64,000 nucleotides of DNA from Streptomyces sp. WAC08241 (GTDB lineage Bacteria; Actinomycetota; Actinomycetes; Streptomycetales; Streptomycetaceae), in contig CP042279.1 in the NCBI GenBank assembly GCA_007858575.1, forward strand, positions 5,892,501 through 5,956,500, given 5' to 3'. This document shows, piece by piece, positions 1 to 9,424 of this stretch (position 1 is the first letter of the stretch; each line of letters begins with the position of its first letter). The notes below the pieces were generated by a model that did no database searches, was not told the DNA's origin, and saw nothing but the letters and a program-made list of their open reading frames with translations. The position numbers and the translations under genes are program-made.

Positions 1-1139
1 GCCGCCGCGCGCGACGCCGACGCGTTCGTGACCGCCCACGAGGCCGGCGAGTCCGTCCCCGAGGCCTCGAAGATGACCCACGCCTGGCTCTTCACCGGTC
101 CGCCGGGGCCGGCCGGGTCGACGCCGCGCGGGCCTTCGCGGCGGCCCTCCAGTGCGTGAGTCCCGACCGGGCCCTCGGCGGGACGCCGGGCTGCGGCTTC
201 TGCACCGGCTGCCACACGACGCTGATCGGCACCCACGCCGACGTCACGACGGTCTCCGCCGTCGGTACGGAGATCCTCGTCCGCGACATGCGCGACACCG
301 TCCGCAAGTCTCTTCACCGCACCGGCCAACGGCCGCTGGCAGATCATCCTGGTCGCCGACGCCGAGCGGCTCAACGAGCGGTCGGGCAACGCCGTCCTGA
401 AGGCGGTGGAGGAGCCCGCCCCCGCACCGTCTGGCTGCTCTGCTCCCCTCCCTGGACGACGTGCTGCCCACGATCCGCTCCCGCTGCCGCCACCTGAACC
501 TGCGCACCCCCTCGGTGGAGGCCGTGGCCGACGTGCTGGTGCGGCGCGACGGCATCGAGCCCGGGGCCGCCCTGGCCGCCGCCCGCGCCGGGCAGGGCAC
601 GTCGGCTGGCCCGCCGGCTCGCCACGGACGAGCGGGCCCGCGCGCGCCGCGCCGTCGTCCTCAAGCTGCCGATGCGGGTCGCGGACATCGGCGGCTGCTT
701 CAAGGCCGCCCAGGAGCTGATCGACACGGCGGCCGAGGACGCGAAGCAGGTCGCGGAGGAGATCGACACGAAGGAGACCGAGGAGCTGAGGGCGGCGCTC
801 GGGGCCGTGCAGGGCGGGCGGATGCCAGCGGCACGGCCGGGATGATGAAGGAGCTGGAGGAGAACCAGAAGCGGCGCGGCCGCCGGACCCAGCTCGACAC
901 CCTGGACCTCGCCCTCACCGACCTGACCGGCTTCTACCGGGACGTGCTCGCCCTCCAGCTCCGCTCCCGCACGCCCCTGACGAACGAGGACGTGCGGGAC
1001 GCCCTGAGACCGTCGCCCGCGACACCACCCCGGAGCGGACCCTCCGCCGCATCGAGGCCGTCCTCGCCTGCCGCGAGGCCCTCGACCGAACGTGGCGCCG
1101 CTGCTCGCGGTGGAGGCGATGACGATGGCGCTGCGGTAG
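1..1139 (+). CDS. holB: DNA polymerase III delta' subunit, 5'-truncated by the window and split by indels
   Basis: Clamp-loader subunit of the replicative polymerase. The product begins upstream of the window. Visible pieces in order are a P-loop region (LFTGPPG, near 90-110), a zinc-binding cysteine cluster (CGFCTGC, near 190-215), the AVEEPAP segment (near 400-425), the clamp-loader SRC motif in TIRSRC (near 470-490) and the C-terminal MKELEENQKRR...LTDLTGFYRDVL helix region (840-960). These lie in different frames, with shifts near 100-115, 330, 415, 600, 825, 1005 and 1085, mostly at G or C runs, so no single ORF covers the gene. The stop is TAG at 1137-1139. Such damage in an essential gene points to sequence error rather than a pseudogene. 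Identity is sure from motif order; exact residues are not. Confidence 0.85.
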
Positions 1140-1262
1140 CGGTACGCGGTACGGGTACGGGGCGGGGCGCGGTGACGGGCGTCCGGGAACGGCCCGTGTG
1201 CGGCCCGTGCGCGACCCGTCACGATTGGACACGTTCCGTACCGGTCCGGATACGCTCCGGGG

Positions 1263-2804
1263 ATGGACTCCAGGCGCTTGCTCCGTACGTCCGCCGTGGC
1301 CCTCGCCGCGGCCGGTCTGATCCTCTCCGGCTGCTCGGGCGGGAGCGACGCCGCCGCCCCGCGGGACGGCCCAGGGCCGGTCGGCGCCCTCCGCCGCGCC
1401 CGAGGCGCTGAAGGAGTTCTACGCCCAGAAGCTGAAATGGCGCGACTGCGGCGTGACCGGCTTCCAGTGCGCGACCCTGAAGGCCCCGCTCGACTACGCG
1501 AAGCCGGAGGCCGGGGAGATCGAGCTGGCGGTCTCTCGGGTGCGGGCCACGGGCCCGGGGAAGCGGCTCGGCTCGCTCCTGGTCAACCCCGGCGGACCCG
1601 GCGGCTCCGCCGTCGGCTACCTCCAGGGGTACGCGGGCGTCGGCTACCCGGCGCCCGTCCGCGCCCGCTACGACATGGTGGCCGTCGACCCGCGCGGAGT
1701 GGCCCGCAGCGAGCCGGTCGAGTGCCTGACGGGCCCGCAGATGGACGCGTACACGCAGGTCGACCAGACCCCCGACGACGCGGCCGAGACCGACGCGCTC
1801 GGCGCGGCCTTCGAGGACTTCGCGGCCGGCTGCGCGAAGCGCTCGGAGAAGATCCTGCCGCACGTCTCCACCGTCGAGACGGCCCGCGACATGGACGTCC
1901 TGCGGGCGGTCCTCGGCGACGAGAGGCTCCACTACGTGGGGGCGTCGTACGGCACCTTCCTGGGCGCCACCTACGCCGAGCTCTTCCCCGGCCGGGTCGG
2001 CCGGCTCGTCCTCGACGGGGCGATGGACCCCTCGCTCTCCGCGCTCGACCTCAACCGCGACCAGACCGCGGGCTTCGAGACCGCCTTCCGCGCTTCGCCG
2101 CCGACTGCGTCGGCAAGCCGGACTGCCCGCTGGGAACCGGGTCGGTCCCGGAGGCCGGCGAGGCGCTGAAGAAGTTCTTCCGCGACGTGGACGCCGAGCC
2201 GCTGCCCACGGGGAGAGCCGGAAGCTGGCGAGTCCCTCGCCACCACGGGCGTGATCGCGGCGATGTACGACGAGGGCGCCTGGCCCCAGCTCCGCGAGGC
2301 CCTCGCCCAGGCGAAGGGCGGCCAGGGGCGGGTCTCCTCGCGCTCGCGGACAGCTACTACGAGCGCGAGCCGAACGGCGAGTACGCCAACCTCATGGCCG
2401 CCAACGCCGCCGTGAACTGCCTCGACCTGCCGGCCGCCTACCGCGGTCCGGCCGACGCGGCGAAGGCCGTCCCCTCGTTCGAGAAGGCCTCCCCGGTCTT
2501 CGGCGCGGGCCTCGCCTGGGCGGCCCTCAACTGCACCTACTGGCCGTCCCCGGCCACCGGCCGCCCCCACCGCATCGCCGCCGAGGGCGCCGCCCCGATC
2601 CTGGTCGTCGGCACCACCCGCGACCCGGCCACCCCGTACAAGTGGGCCGAGTCCCTCGCCGGCCAGCTCTCCTCCGGCACCCTCCTGACCTACGAGGGCG
2701 ACGGCCACACCGCGTACGGCCGCGGCAGCGACTGCGTCGACACGGCGATCAACGCCTACCTCCTCGAAGGCACCCCTCCGAAGGACGGAAAGCGCTGCTC
2801 GTAG
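1263..2804 (+). CDS. Secreted alpha/beta-hydrolase, tripeptidyl aminopeptidase-like lipoprotein
   Basis: Exported alpha/beta-hydrolase of the Streptomyces tripeptidyl aminopeptidase (SlpD/SlpE-like) type, expected to remove N-terminal peptides outside the cell. The start ATG gives a basic N-terminus, a hydrophobic stretch and the lipobox LSGC at about residues 21-24, so membrane anchoring by lipidation is likely. The oxyanion stretch NPGGPGGS lies near 1585-1610, and the nucleophile elbow GASYG (GxSxG) near 1940-1955. The C-terminal cap carries the Asp region (TTRDPATPY) and the catalytic His in GDGHTAYG near 2700. Frame changes near 1375, 2090, 2215 and 2330 break the reading. The gene stands alone, followed by a tRNA. 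Family assignment is firm; substrate specificity is inferred. Confidence 0.85.
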   Translation: MDSRRLLRTSAVALAAAGLILSGCSGGSDAAAPRDGPGPVGALRRARGAEGVLRPEAEMARLRRDRLPVRDPEGPARLREAGGRGDRAGGLSGAGHGPGEAARLAPGQPRRTRRLRRRLPPGVRGRRLPGARPRPLRHGGRRPARSGPQRAGRVPDGPADGRVHAGRPDPRRRGRDRRARRGLRGLRGRLREALGEDPAARLHRRDGPRHGRPAGGPRRREAPLRGGVVRHLPGRHLRRALPRPGRPARPRRGDGPLALRARPQPRPDRGLRDRLPRFAADCVGKPDCPLGTGSVPEAGEALKKFFRDVDAEPLPTGRAGSWRVPRHHGRDRGDVRRGRLAPAPRGPRPGEGRPGAGLLALADSYYEREPNGEYANLMAANAAVNCLDLPAAYRGPADAAKAVPSFEKASPVFGAGLAWAALNCTYWPSPATGRPHRIAAEGAAPILVVGTTRDPATPYKWAESLAGQLSSGTLLTYEGDGHTAYGRGSDCVDTAINAYLLEGTPPKDGKRCS

Positions 2805-2887
2805 GCCCTCCCCGGGGTGGTCGGACCACCCCGGAAACTGTGTAGACTTGGCGACGCCGCTGCACCCACCACGGGACCGCACGGCTT

Positions 2888-2961
2888 GCCGCCTTAGCTC
2901 AGTTGGCCAGAGCAACGCACTCGTAATGCGTAGGTCTCGGGTTCGAATCCCGAAGGCGGCT
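2888..2961 (+). tRNA. tRNA-Thr (anticodon CGT)
   Basis: The acceptor stem GCCGCCT (2888-2894) pairs with AGGCGGC (2954-2960), with discriminator T at 2961. The D-arm AGCTCAGTTGG, the anticodon stem ACGCA/TGCGT around loop CTCGTAA (anticodon CGT at 2922-2924) and the T-loop GTTCGAATC are all present. No CCA is encoded. The tRNA lies at the edge of a less GC-rich block, a typical position for island integration. Confidence 0.97.
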
Positions 2962-2966
2962 CAGAG

Positions 2967-3001
2967 AAAGGCCAGGTCAGATGTTTTCTGACCTGGCCTT
3001 T
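2967..3001 (+). terminator. tRNA-Thr terminator hairpin
   Basis: A perfect 15-bp stem (2967-2981 with 2987-3001) closes a 5-nt TGTTT loop, six bases after the tRNA. A pyrimidine-rich tail follows. It should end tRNA transcription and may also stop leftward readthrough from the triad operon. Confidence 0.85.
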
Positions 3002-3110
3002 GCTTTCTCGTGAAATTCTAGACATGCGATGGGCGACCTGTGTGTAAGCGCGGGCGAGCGAAGGAACGCCAGTCTTTGGACACGGGGTCCAGCCTGCGGA
3101 GTGTGGCCGG

Positions 3111-3428
3111 TCAGTGGCCCGCTGCGAGGAAGTGAAGGTAGCGGCGCAAGCCGAAGGCACGACGGTGCTCCGCGCTCGCGGTGACAAGCTGGGTGACCAG
3201 CCGGCTGTGCGTCGTGGCGGCATCGGCGAGTTGGGCCTGGCGCTGGAGCAGCACTGCGCGCTGACGTTGCGTGGCCGTCTGGTGCTGCTGCTTCTCTTTG
3301 TTGATTTGCTGCTGGCGGGTGGTGATGCGTTGCTGGAGCTGCTCGCGCTCCCGGCGGGCGGCCCCTTCGGCCTGAGCGATCTCCGCTTCATGGCGCTTCT
3401 TCGCGGCAGCGAACTGCTGACGAATCAT
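3111..3428 (-). CDS. Small Gln/Arg-rich coiled-coil protein, last gene of the triad operon
   Basis: A 105-residue protein of unknown function. It is almost entirely helical in character: residues 1-75 are rich in Q, R, E, K and A with heptad-like spacing (AKKRHEAEIAQAEGAARR..., then TTRQQQINKEKQQHQ), so it should form a coiled coil. No signal peptide or membrane segment is visible. The start ATG overlaps the kinase stop as ATGA, so translation is probably coupled to the kinase. The kinase also has a long coiled coil, so the two may interact (inference). I do not recognise a named family. It is the last gene before the tRNA-Thr, about 110 bp from the facing terminator. Confidence 0.65.
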   Translation of the reverse strand: MIRQQFAAAKKRHEAEIAQAEGAARREREQLQQRITTRQQQINKEKQQHQTATQRQRAVLLQRQAQLADAATTHSRLVTQLVTASAEHRRAFGLRRYLHFLAAGH

Positions 3429-5305
3429 GGTCCGGTCCTTTTGCTCACGCTGGTGGGAGCCGACTGTCGGGCCTGTTGCTCCAGCGATGCCCGCCAGCTT
3501 TCCAGTGCGCGCGCTCGTACCTCTCCGACGCCTGGAACCTTGACCTGCTGACCGTTGGGCCGGATGAGGTACGCGTCGCGGTTGCTGTACCGACCGGTCT
3601 GTACATACCGGACCCTCGTGAAGTCGGCAGCCGTATGGATGCCGGCGGTGGTCAGAGCCGTGACCGTTCCGCTGCTGATGTTCGAGAGCTTTTGACCTCC
3701 TGGATGGAAGCCCGACGAAGCTTGTCCTGGACGTGTGCCGTGATCGCTGATGTCAGCGCCGCATCCAGTTGCTTCTGCTCCTTGGATGCCAGTCCGCTCA
3801 GTGTGGCCTTCAGATTGTTGGTTTTCTGGTTAAGGGTGATGGTGATCCGAGACTGAGCGTCACGTAGTTCGGCTTGGAGGTCTTTGATCTGCTGGTTGAT
3901 CTGTACGTCCCGGCTCGCACTGTCCAGATCCAGGGCTTCGATTTCCTGGCGCACCTTCTGCCCTTCCGCCGCAGGGGCCGCCAAAGTTTCCACCTGTTGT
4001 TGGAGCGCCCGCAGCCGGGCCTTGGATGTCCGGGCCTCGGGGTGGGAACTCCGAGCGACCTGGAGGGCGCCACCGGATGCGAGCAGAGTTCCCAGTTGTG
4101 CGGCGGCCATGTAGCCGCTCGGCAGCACACTCAGCGCGGTCAGTGCGGCTGGCGCGGCCGATCCGGCCAGGGCGAAGATCCCGGAGAGAACGTCTGCGGG
4201 GCGCCGGCGAGCAAAGCCTGTGGCGGTGGCTGAGCCCGAACTCCCATGACTTCCCGCAGAGGCGTTCTGAGGCGGTGGCATGTGGCCCGCCAGCCAGGCT
4301 GGGGTTCCACCTGCCGGAGCTGCGGCAGAGGACGGGCGTTGGGCCGGGACCGAAGCAGGGACGCTGCCGCGGCTGCCGACAGTGGGGGACCGCGTGGGAA
4401 TTCGCAGTGAGCAGCCCGTGGGTCCGCGCGGCCAGCGCCTGAAGTGCTGGATCTGGATGGGTCAGCAGCAGACTCCAGGCCATGGAGGACCGTGGTTCCT
4501 GAAAATCATCCTCTTTCAGAATCAGGAACTCTCCTTCGTCGTCGTGCAACTGGCCCCAGATGCTGGGGTCAGTGGCGATCGCGACCAGGGCGAGATAGAT
4601 GACCCAGGAAGAAAAACGGTCCATCGTGGGGCCGAAGTCCGAGCTTGTGCGTTTCGGGGACTGGTAGTTGCGGTGACCGCTCTCCGTCGCTCCCTGTCCC
4701 TTGAACGCGGGCACGTACATGCCGTCGTAGTCGACGAGGCGGAGCGTGCCGTCGGCAGCGACCAGAAGATTGCCGTGCTGGAGGTCGCCGTGAGCGATAC
4801 CGAGCTTCTCGAGGTCGGCGGTCAGTGCCGCGAACCGTTCGGCGATGCCGAGGACGGCCACTGTGTTCCGGATGTTCCGGTCGATCCATGTGATCAGGTT
4901 GGTGCCCTCTACCCAAGCCATCTTCAGGGTTGGGTACCACTGACCGGCGACGAGGACGCCACGCGGCAGATACTCGAGGCTGACGGGCCACGGTTGGGAC
5001 AACTTGGTCTGCTTGAGGCCGGAGAGCTGCTTGCTGATGGCTTGGTAGCGCGCTTCCAGGGTGCTGCTGTCGCGGGTGAAGCACTTCAGCGCATACCGCT
5101 GCCCGCCGGGTGCGGTAACGGAGAAGACGCTTGCGAAGTTCCCGGAGATCGCCTTCGGCCCCAGCACAGGGCTCTGCTGGACAGTCCCGTTCTTGAGGTC
5201 CGGGTCCTCGAAACAGAGCGTGGGGTTCTGGAGGGCTTCCACGTAGTTCGCGCCGGTCGGGAATCTACGTCCGGCGACAGGTTTGCCAGCGCGGGAGACC
5301 GCCAT
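3425..5305 (-). CDS. Protein kinase with membrane segment, coiled coil and C-terminal helix-hairpin-helix (YegI-like)
   Basis: Ser/Thr-type kinase of the TerY-P triad. The N-terminal kinase domain has a Gly-rich loop (GNFASVFSV), the ATP-binding lysine in YALKCF, the catalytic loop HGDLQHGN and a DYDG metal motif in place of DFG. A Pro/Ala/Ser linker follows, then a hydrophobic stretch (near 4190-4090), a long coiled coil (TSKARLRALQQQVETL... to near 3730) and a C-terminal double helix-hairpin-helix (SSGTVTALTTAGIHTAADF and VPGVGEVRARAL), normally a nucleic-acid or nucleotide-linked fold. Two indels split it, near 4395 and at the A run near 3690, where adding one A restores KLSNISSGT. The start overlaps the PP2C stop (TAATG) and the stop overlaps the coiled-coil gene. 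The domain order matches E. coli YegI. The target is unknown. Confidence 0.8.
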
Positions 5306-6164
5306 TACCCCTCCGTCTTCACCCGCATGCGAATGAGGGCTACATCGTCGTTGCGCATCCGGGACTTGTCGCGCTCGCTCTGGACCCACTCGGCGAAGAG
5401 CTCACGGTCCAGGTCGGCAAGGTTTCCGAGCTGTTTTCCTGCTCCGCCCGAATCGATTTCAGGGTGCGACAGCAGCCATGCGGCCAGCGCATCGGTTGCC
5501 AGCAGCAGCTCGTCGCCCGCGTACAGCTCGCCGGTCGCGGTCGACACCCGGTCAGCGATCAGTCCGGCGTCCCGGTTACGGCTGCCGAGCAGTTGAGGGG
5601 TGATCCCGAAGTCATGGCTGTCCGTGATGGGGAAAGAAGTGACCAGCCGGTCATCGCGGAGATGGAAGAGACAACTGTCGCCGAGAGCGAAAGCCCTCCA
5701 GACCCAGCAGCGCGCAGCTCCGGAGGTTTCCGGTACGGCAGGTGCTGCCCGCATGTGGACGGCTACCAGCGTGGCGAAGGCCCCTTGTCCAAGCCCGGTT
5801 GTTCGTACCAGGCGATCGGTCGGCCGCGTGCCGCTCGTTCCGCCTGATAATCCGAGATGTAGCCGTCCCACTGGTCGACGGTGCGGGCCAGGAGGTCCTC
5901 GACAAAGGCCCTGGACAGGTCGTCCTCCCGGCCCCTGGTTCTTCGTCGGCAGCCGCCATCGACATGACGGCGCCGTGTGCGAGTTGCCTGGCCCAGGCTC
6001 CGGCGAGCAGGCATCTCTGATGCCCCGTCGGACACGGCGGCGAATAGTGAACTCGCGTCAGGGGGTGACAGGACATCGATGGCGTCCTCGCACTCGTCCG
6101 AGGAACTGCCCGTCTTGGGAACGAGAAAGCACTGGACATCGAGAGGCGTGGAGGAAGCGCCCAT
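5305..6164 (-). CDS. PP2C-family Ser/Thr phosphatase of the TerY-P triad (YegK-like)
   Basis: Metal-dependent protein phosphatase, expected to reverse phosphorylation by the adjacent kinase. Motifs visible: AVSDGASE near residue 45 (first metal-binding DG), GDSCLFHLRDDRL (GDS strand), DELLLATDALAAWLL (the usual SDG is TDA here) and the terminal NDDVALIRM acidic pair. Frame shifts near 6010, 5945 and 5790 break the middle; the restored order is SDGASE, LAGAWARQLAHGAVM, then DDLSRAFVEDLLART. The ATG lies 5 bp after the vWA stop, and the TAA overlaps the kinase ATG. About 285 residues is right for the compact PP2C of these triads. Cytoplasmic, with no membrane segment. Confidence 0.8.
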
Positions 6165-6169
6165 GCTGT

Positions 6170-7011
6170 TCAGCGGAGTTCCGTGGCACGCGTACCGATG
6201 TCGAGGAACTCGACGATGGAGGTGATGTCGGCGTTGTAGACGAAGCCGCGTGTGGCTTCGCTGACCCGGTGGCCCTGAGAGGCGGCGTAAGAACGCATGT
6301 GACTGGGCAGCACGCTCGACATGTGGAAGAGCAGCCGGGAGTAGGTGTCGGGGAGTTCGCCTTCGCTGTCGGGGAACGTGACGGGCGTGCCGCTCGCCCC
6401 TGACACGTGCAGGTTGAAGAGAAGAACCGACCCGTCGGCGGTGGCGTGGGAGGCGAGCCCGATGGCCGCGCTGGTGGGATCGCCGTCAGTGGACTCACCG
6501 TCGGTCAGGTTGAGGACGATGGAGGGAAACCACCCGGGTGCTCGTCCACCCACCGGGCGACCAGGGAATCGGCGTAGCCGAGGGCGCGAGTCATCGGGGT
6601 GCCGCCGTTGGTGACCGGGTCCATCCACACGGGGAACTGCACGGTCGTCTCCACGAGGCCGCCGGCACCGTCCGGCACCTTCTTCGTGCGGCTCTCCAGC
6701 CGGGCAGGGTTGTTCGCGATCTCGCTCAGCGGCACGAGGTCACGCCCGGCCAGCGCGCCGTTGAAGGCGGAGCCGACCTGGGTGTGGCCATAGCCGATCA
6801 CCGCGACGTGGAAGTAGTCGCGGACACCCTCTTCCTTTGCACACTTGACCGACAGCTCAGTCAGCAGCCGGTTGATGGCATCCGATACGACCTGGGCGCG
6901 CTGCTGGACCATCTCGCCGCTGCCGATGGGATCACTCATGGATGCGGACTGATCCACGAGGAAGATGAAGCAGCCAGGATTGGTTCGGCTGATTTCGGCG
7001 GTGTAAGGCAT
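6170..7011 (-). CDS. vWA-domain protein, TerY/YegL-like, first gene of the triad
   Basis: Von Willebrand factor A protein of the TerY type. The metal-ion-dependent adhesion site is complete: DQSASMS (DxSxS) at about residue 19, the Thr in GGTPMTRAL at about 150, and LTDGES at about 180. It probably binds a divalent metal and a phospho-regulated partner. The ATG at 7011 has a GAGGAG Shine-Dalgarno about 10 bp upstream. One indel near 6530 splits the ORF (…DEHPGGF / WFPSIVLNLTD). It leads the leftward operon vWA, PP2C, kinase-HhH, coiled coil. Triads of this composition are known from bacterial Ter-linked stress systems and from E. coli YegL-YegK-YegI. Confidence 0.82.
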
Positions 7012-7319
7012 CTTGGCGACCCGGCTCCTCTTGCGCGACGGGGGCCCGACACCACGGCATAGGACGCGTGCGGAAACCTGACCCCCAGGGAGATCGATCG
7101 TAGCGCCACCGTGCCGCTCAGTGATCGGAATTGGAGGAGATCGGCCGCCGTCTCTCCTTGTCCCACGGCGGAGGTACGGCCACGTCTGAGTCGTCTCCTG
7201 ATGGATGGCCGAAGCGCGCATGCCGGCTGTTCTTGGCGTCCGACGTGCTGGGGGAGCCGAGACAGCACGCTGAGCTCAGCGGGATCGGGCCCGCCCGTAC
7301 GGTGTCCGGGAGGTGCGTC
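7012..7319. promoter_or_regulatory. Intergenic region carrying the triad promoter
   Basis: This 308-bp gap separates the leftward triad from the rightward Uma2-like gene and must hold the triad promoter. I see the triad Shine-Dalgarno (complement of 7022-7028) but no convincing -10/-35 pair or operator. Base composition is mixed between the low-GC triad and normal flanking DNA. Confidence 0.4.
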
Positions 7320-7732
7320 ATGACTGCCGAGATGGCAGCCCCTGCGTGGATGCACGAGCAGATCACGGCGGAGCAGTACGAGTCCTGGTCCGAGGAACAG
7401 TGTGCGGGGATCGAGATCGTGGACGGGATGGTTGTCGTGAGTCCCAGCGCGTCCAAGCGGCACAGCCCACTCGCCCCGAGCACGTGCTGCTGGTCGTGGA
7501 GGTCGTCTCACCGGGGTCGGAGACCACCGACCGAATCGTGAAGACGGACCAGTACGCCAAGTCCGGTATCGCCTTCTGCTGGAGGGTCGAGCAGGCGGCG
7601 ACCGGCGTCCCTCTCGTGTACACCTATGTCCTCGACCCTGCTACCGAGGCCTATCGGGAGGGGAGCGTGTTCACCGGTGTCATCAAGGTCGCGGCGCCCT
7701 TTGCGGTAGAGGTCGATCTCGGGGCGATCTGA
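7320..7732 (+). pseudogene. Uma2-family (DUF820) endonuclease-fold protein with a central deletion
   Basis: The N-terminus (MTAEMAAPAWMHEQITAEQY...EIVDGMVVVSPSASKRHS) and C-terminus (PEHVLLVVEVVSPGSETTDRIVKTDQYAKSGI...YVLDPATEAYREG) are typical of Streptomyces Uma2 proteins, a PD-(D/E)XK-like fold. Between SKRHS and PEHVLL roughly 50 residues normally present are missing, including the segment with the catalytic Asp region, and the two halves are in different frames (junction near 7465). The EVVSPGS half of the active site remains. This is more than a single-base error, so I read it as a degraded gene, although a collapsed assembly is possible. Confidence 0.6.
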
Positions 7733-7750
7733 CCTCCTTCCGAACCCGGG

Positions 7751-9063
7751 TCACGCCTTGAAGACGCCCCGGTTGAGGCGCAGTGCCGCCACGACGGCGG
7801 TGATGGCGGTCGCCGTGATGACGGCCGTGCCCGCGATCGAGTCGGTGGCGGCGAGGATGCCGCCGAAGCCGGCCACGCCCAGTGCCGCGCCCACCGCGAG
7901 GGACGTCTCCTGGAGGGCCGCGGCGCGTGCGACGTCCTTCGGTGGGACGCTGCCCAGGAGGTAGGCGTCGCCGGAGGCCATGGAGACGCCGACGCCGAGG
8001 CCGATCAGGAAGCCGGCGGGCCACAGGCCGACGAAGGCGGCCACGACGAGGCCGGCGGCGCAGGTGGCCAGGCTGACCTGGAGCATGTGCACCGCGGTGA
8101 AGCGGTCCTGGAGCTTGTGGAACGCGAATCCGCCGAGGGAGACCCAGAGGGCCAGGACCGACACCGGCAGGATCGACAGGAACGAGTCGGCCTCCGCGCT
8201 GAAGAGGAAGACCGATCCCGTGTAGCCGGCGGAACTCACGACGAGCGCGAGCGAGGGCGCGCCGAGCCGGGAGAAGCTGAGCATGCGCACGTCGATCAGC
8301 GGGTCGTGCGAGCGGAGCTGCCGCGCGCAGAAGACGGCCAGGACCAGGCAGCCCGCGACCGTCGCGAGGACGCGCCCGAGCGCGGCGCCGTGGCTCTGCA
8401 GACCGGCCACGAAGAGTCCGAAGCCCACGAAGGCGAGGGCGGAGGAGGCGATGTCGACCTTGGTCGACGAGGCCTGTCCCAGGGTGACGCCGCGCAGCAG
8501 CGCGGTGGCGAGCACCCCGCACACCAGGGCGACGGCGGCGGGCAGCCAGAAGAGCGTCGCGTAGGCGTCCATGCCGACGAACGTCCGGCCGATCAGGGGA
8601 CCCGTACCGGCTCCGACGCTGTACGTGGTGATCCACAGGGAGTAGCCGAGGGTGCGCTCCGACGTCTCGGGCAGTCCGCCGATGACCGAGGCGACGCTGG
8701 AGACGATCAGCGCGTAGCCGAAGCCCTGGACGAACCGGCTCGCCGTCCACGTCGCCGCCGAGTCCAGCAGCGCGGGGCTCGCCCCGCGAGGGCGAAGACG
8801 AAGAGGCCGGTCGCCAGCGTCACGCCGGGGCCCAGGCGTGCGCCCAGGCGCGAGCCGAGGACGACGCTGGAGGCGAGGGCGATCGTGTACCCGTCGATGA
8901 ACCACAGGCGCCACGAGTCGGTCAGGACCGGCAGGTCGTGGGCGACGGAGTTGAACAGCGTGGAGTCCACGCCGCCCAGGAACATGGGGACCAGCAGCAG
9001 CGGGAAGAGGACCTTCTTCGGCACGGGGTGGACCGTGCCGGGGCAAGGACGGTTCCGGTCATG
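7751..9063 (-). CDS. MFS transporter, drug-efflux type
   Basis: Major facilitator membrane exporter of about 435 residues with about 12 hydrophobic segments. The N-terminal helix reads VPKKVLFPLLLVPMFLGGVDSTLFNS, followed by WFIDGYTIALASSVVLG and the loop GSRLGARLGPG. The C-terminal half includes GFLIGLGVGVSMASGDAYLLGSVPPKD, a stretch common in actinobacterial MFS efflux proteins. ATG at 9063 with a GACGAGG Shine-Dalgarno is preferred; an alternative is GTG 9024, where a C-run indel near 9028 breaks the frame. A second indel lies near 8785. It is transcribed toward the Uma2 remnant. It could serve export of the product of the neighbouring ectoine-like cluster, but that is only positional inference. 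Confidence 0.8.
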
Positions 9064-9424
9064 GCAGACCTCGTCTCAGTGGGCTTTCCCGGGCGGGTGC
9101 GGCAGGAGGGCCCCTGCGGCGACGCCCGGCAGGACTGTCGGATCCGCCGTCGGTCTTCTCCCTCCGGGGCCGGTGGGCGTGCGCGCGCCGCGGGGCGCTC
9201 GGGGCCGGTTCTCGAGGGCGCCATGAAGTCTCCGGGTCGATGGGGAACCGCCTTGGGTGGTTCTATCAGTCCGTGATCCTCGCGGCAACCGGCCGAGCCG
9301 GTTCCATCCCTCTGCCCGGGGCGTCGCGCGAGGAACGTGCCGGGGCCGGCCCCGCGCGGACATGGCCGGGGTCGGCGGGGCCTCATCTGTGCGGCGACGG
9401 GTGCGGGTGACGGGTGCGGGCGCC
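9064..9424. other. Intergenic, no gene seen
   Basis: About 360 bp between the MFS start and the ectD-like stop. Open frames here are extensions of frame-shifted neighbours. I see no RNA gene, repeat or clear terminator. Confidence 0.4.

Noticed and set aside
4280..5596. A 438-codon rightward open frame
   Set aside because: It lies opposite the kinase and PP2C genes, whose motifs are clear. Its translation shows no family pattern.
2888..7732. Fully defined integrative element at tRNA-Thr
   Set aside because: I did not see an integrase or a second copy of the tRNA 3' end in the flanking DNA, so only a possible island is claimed.
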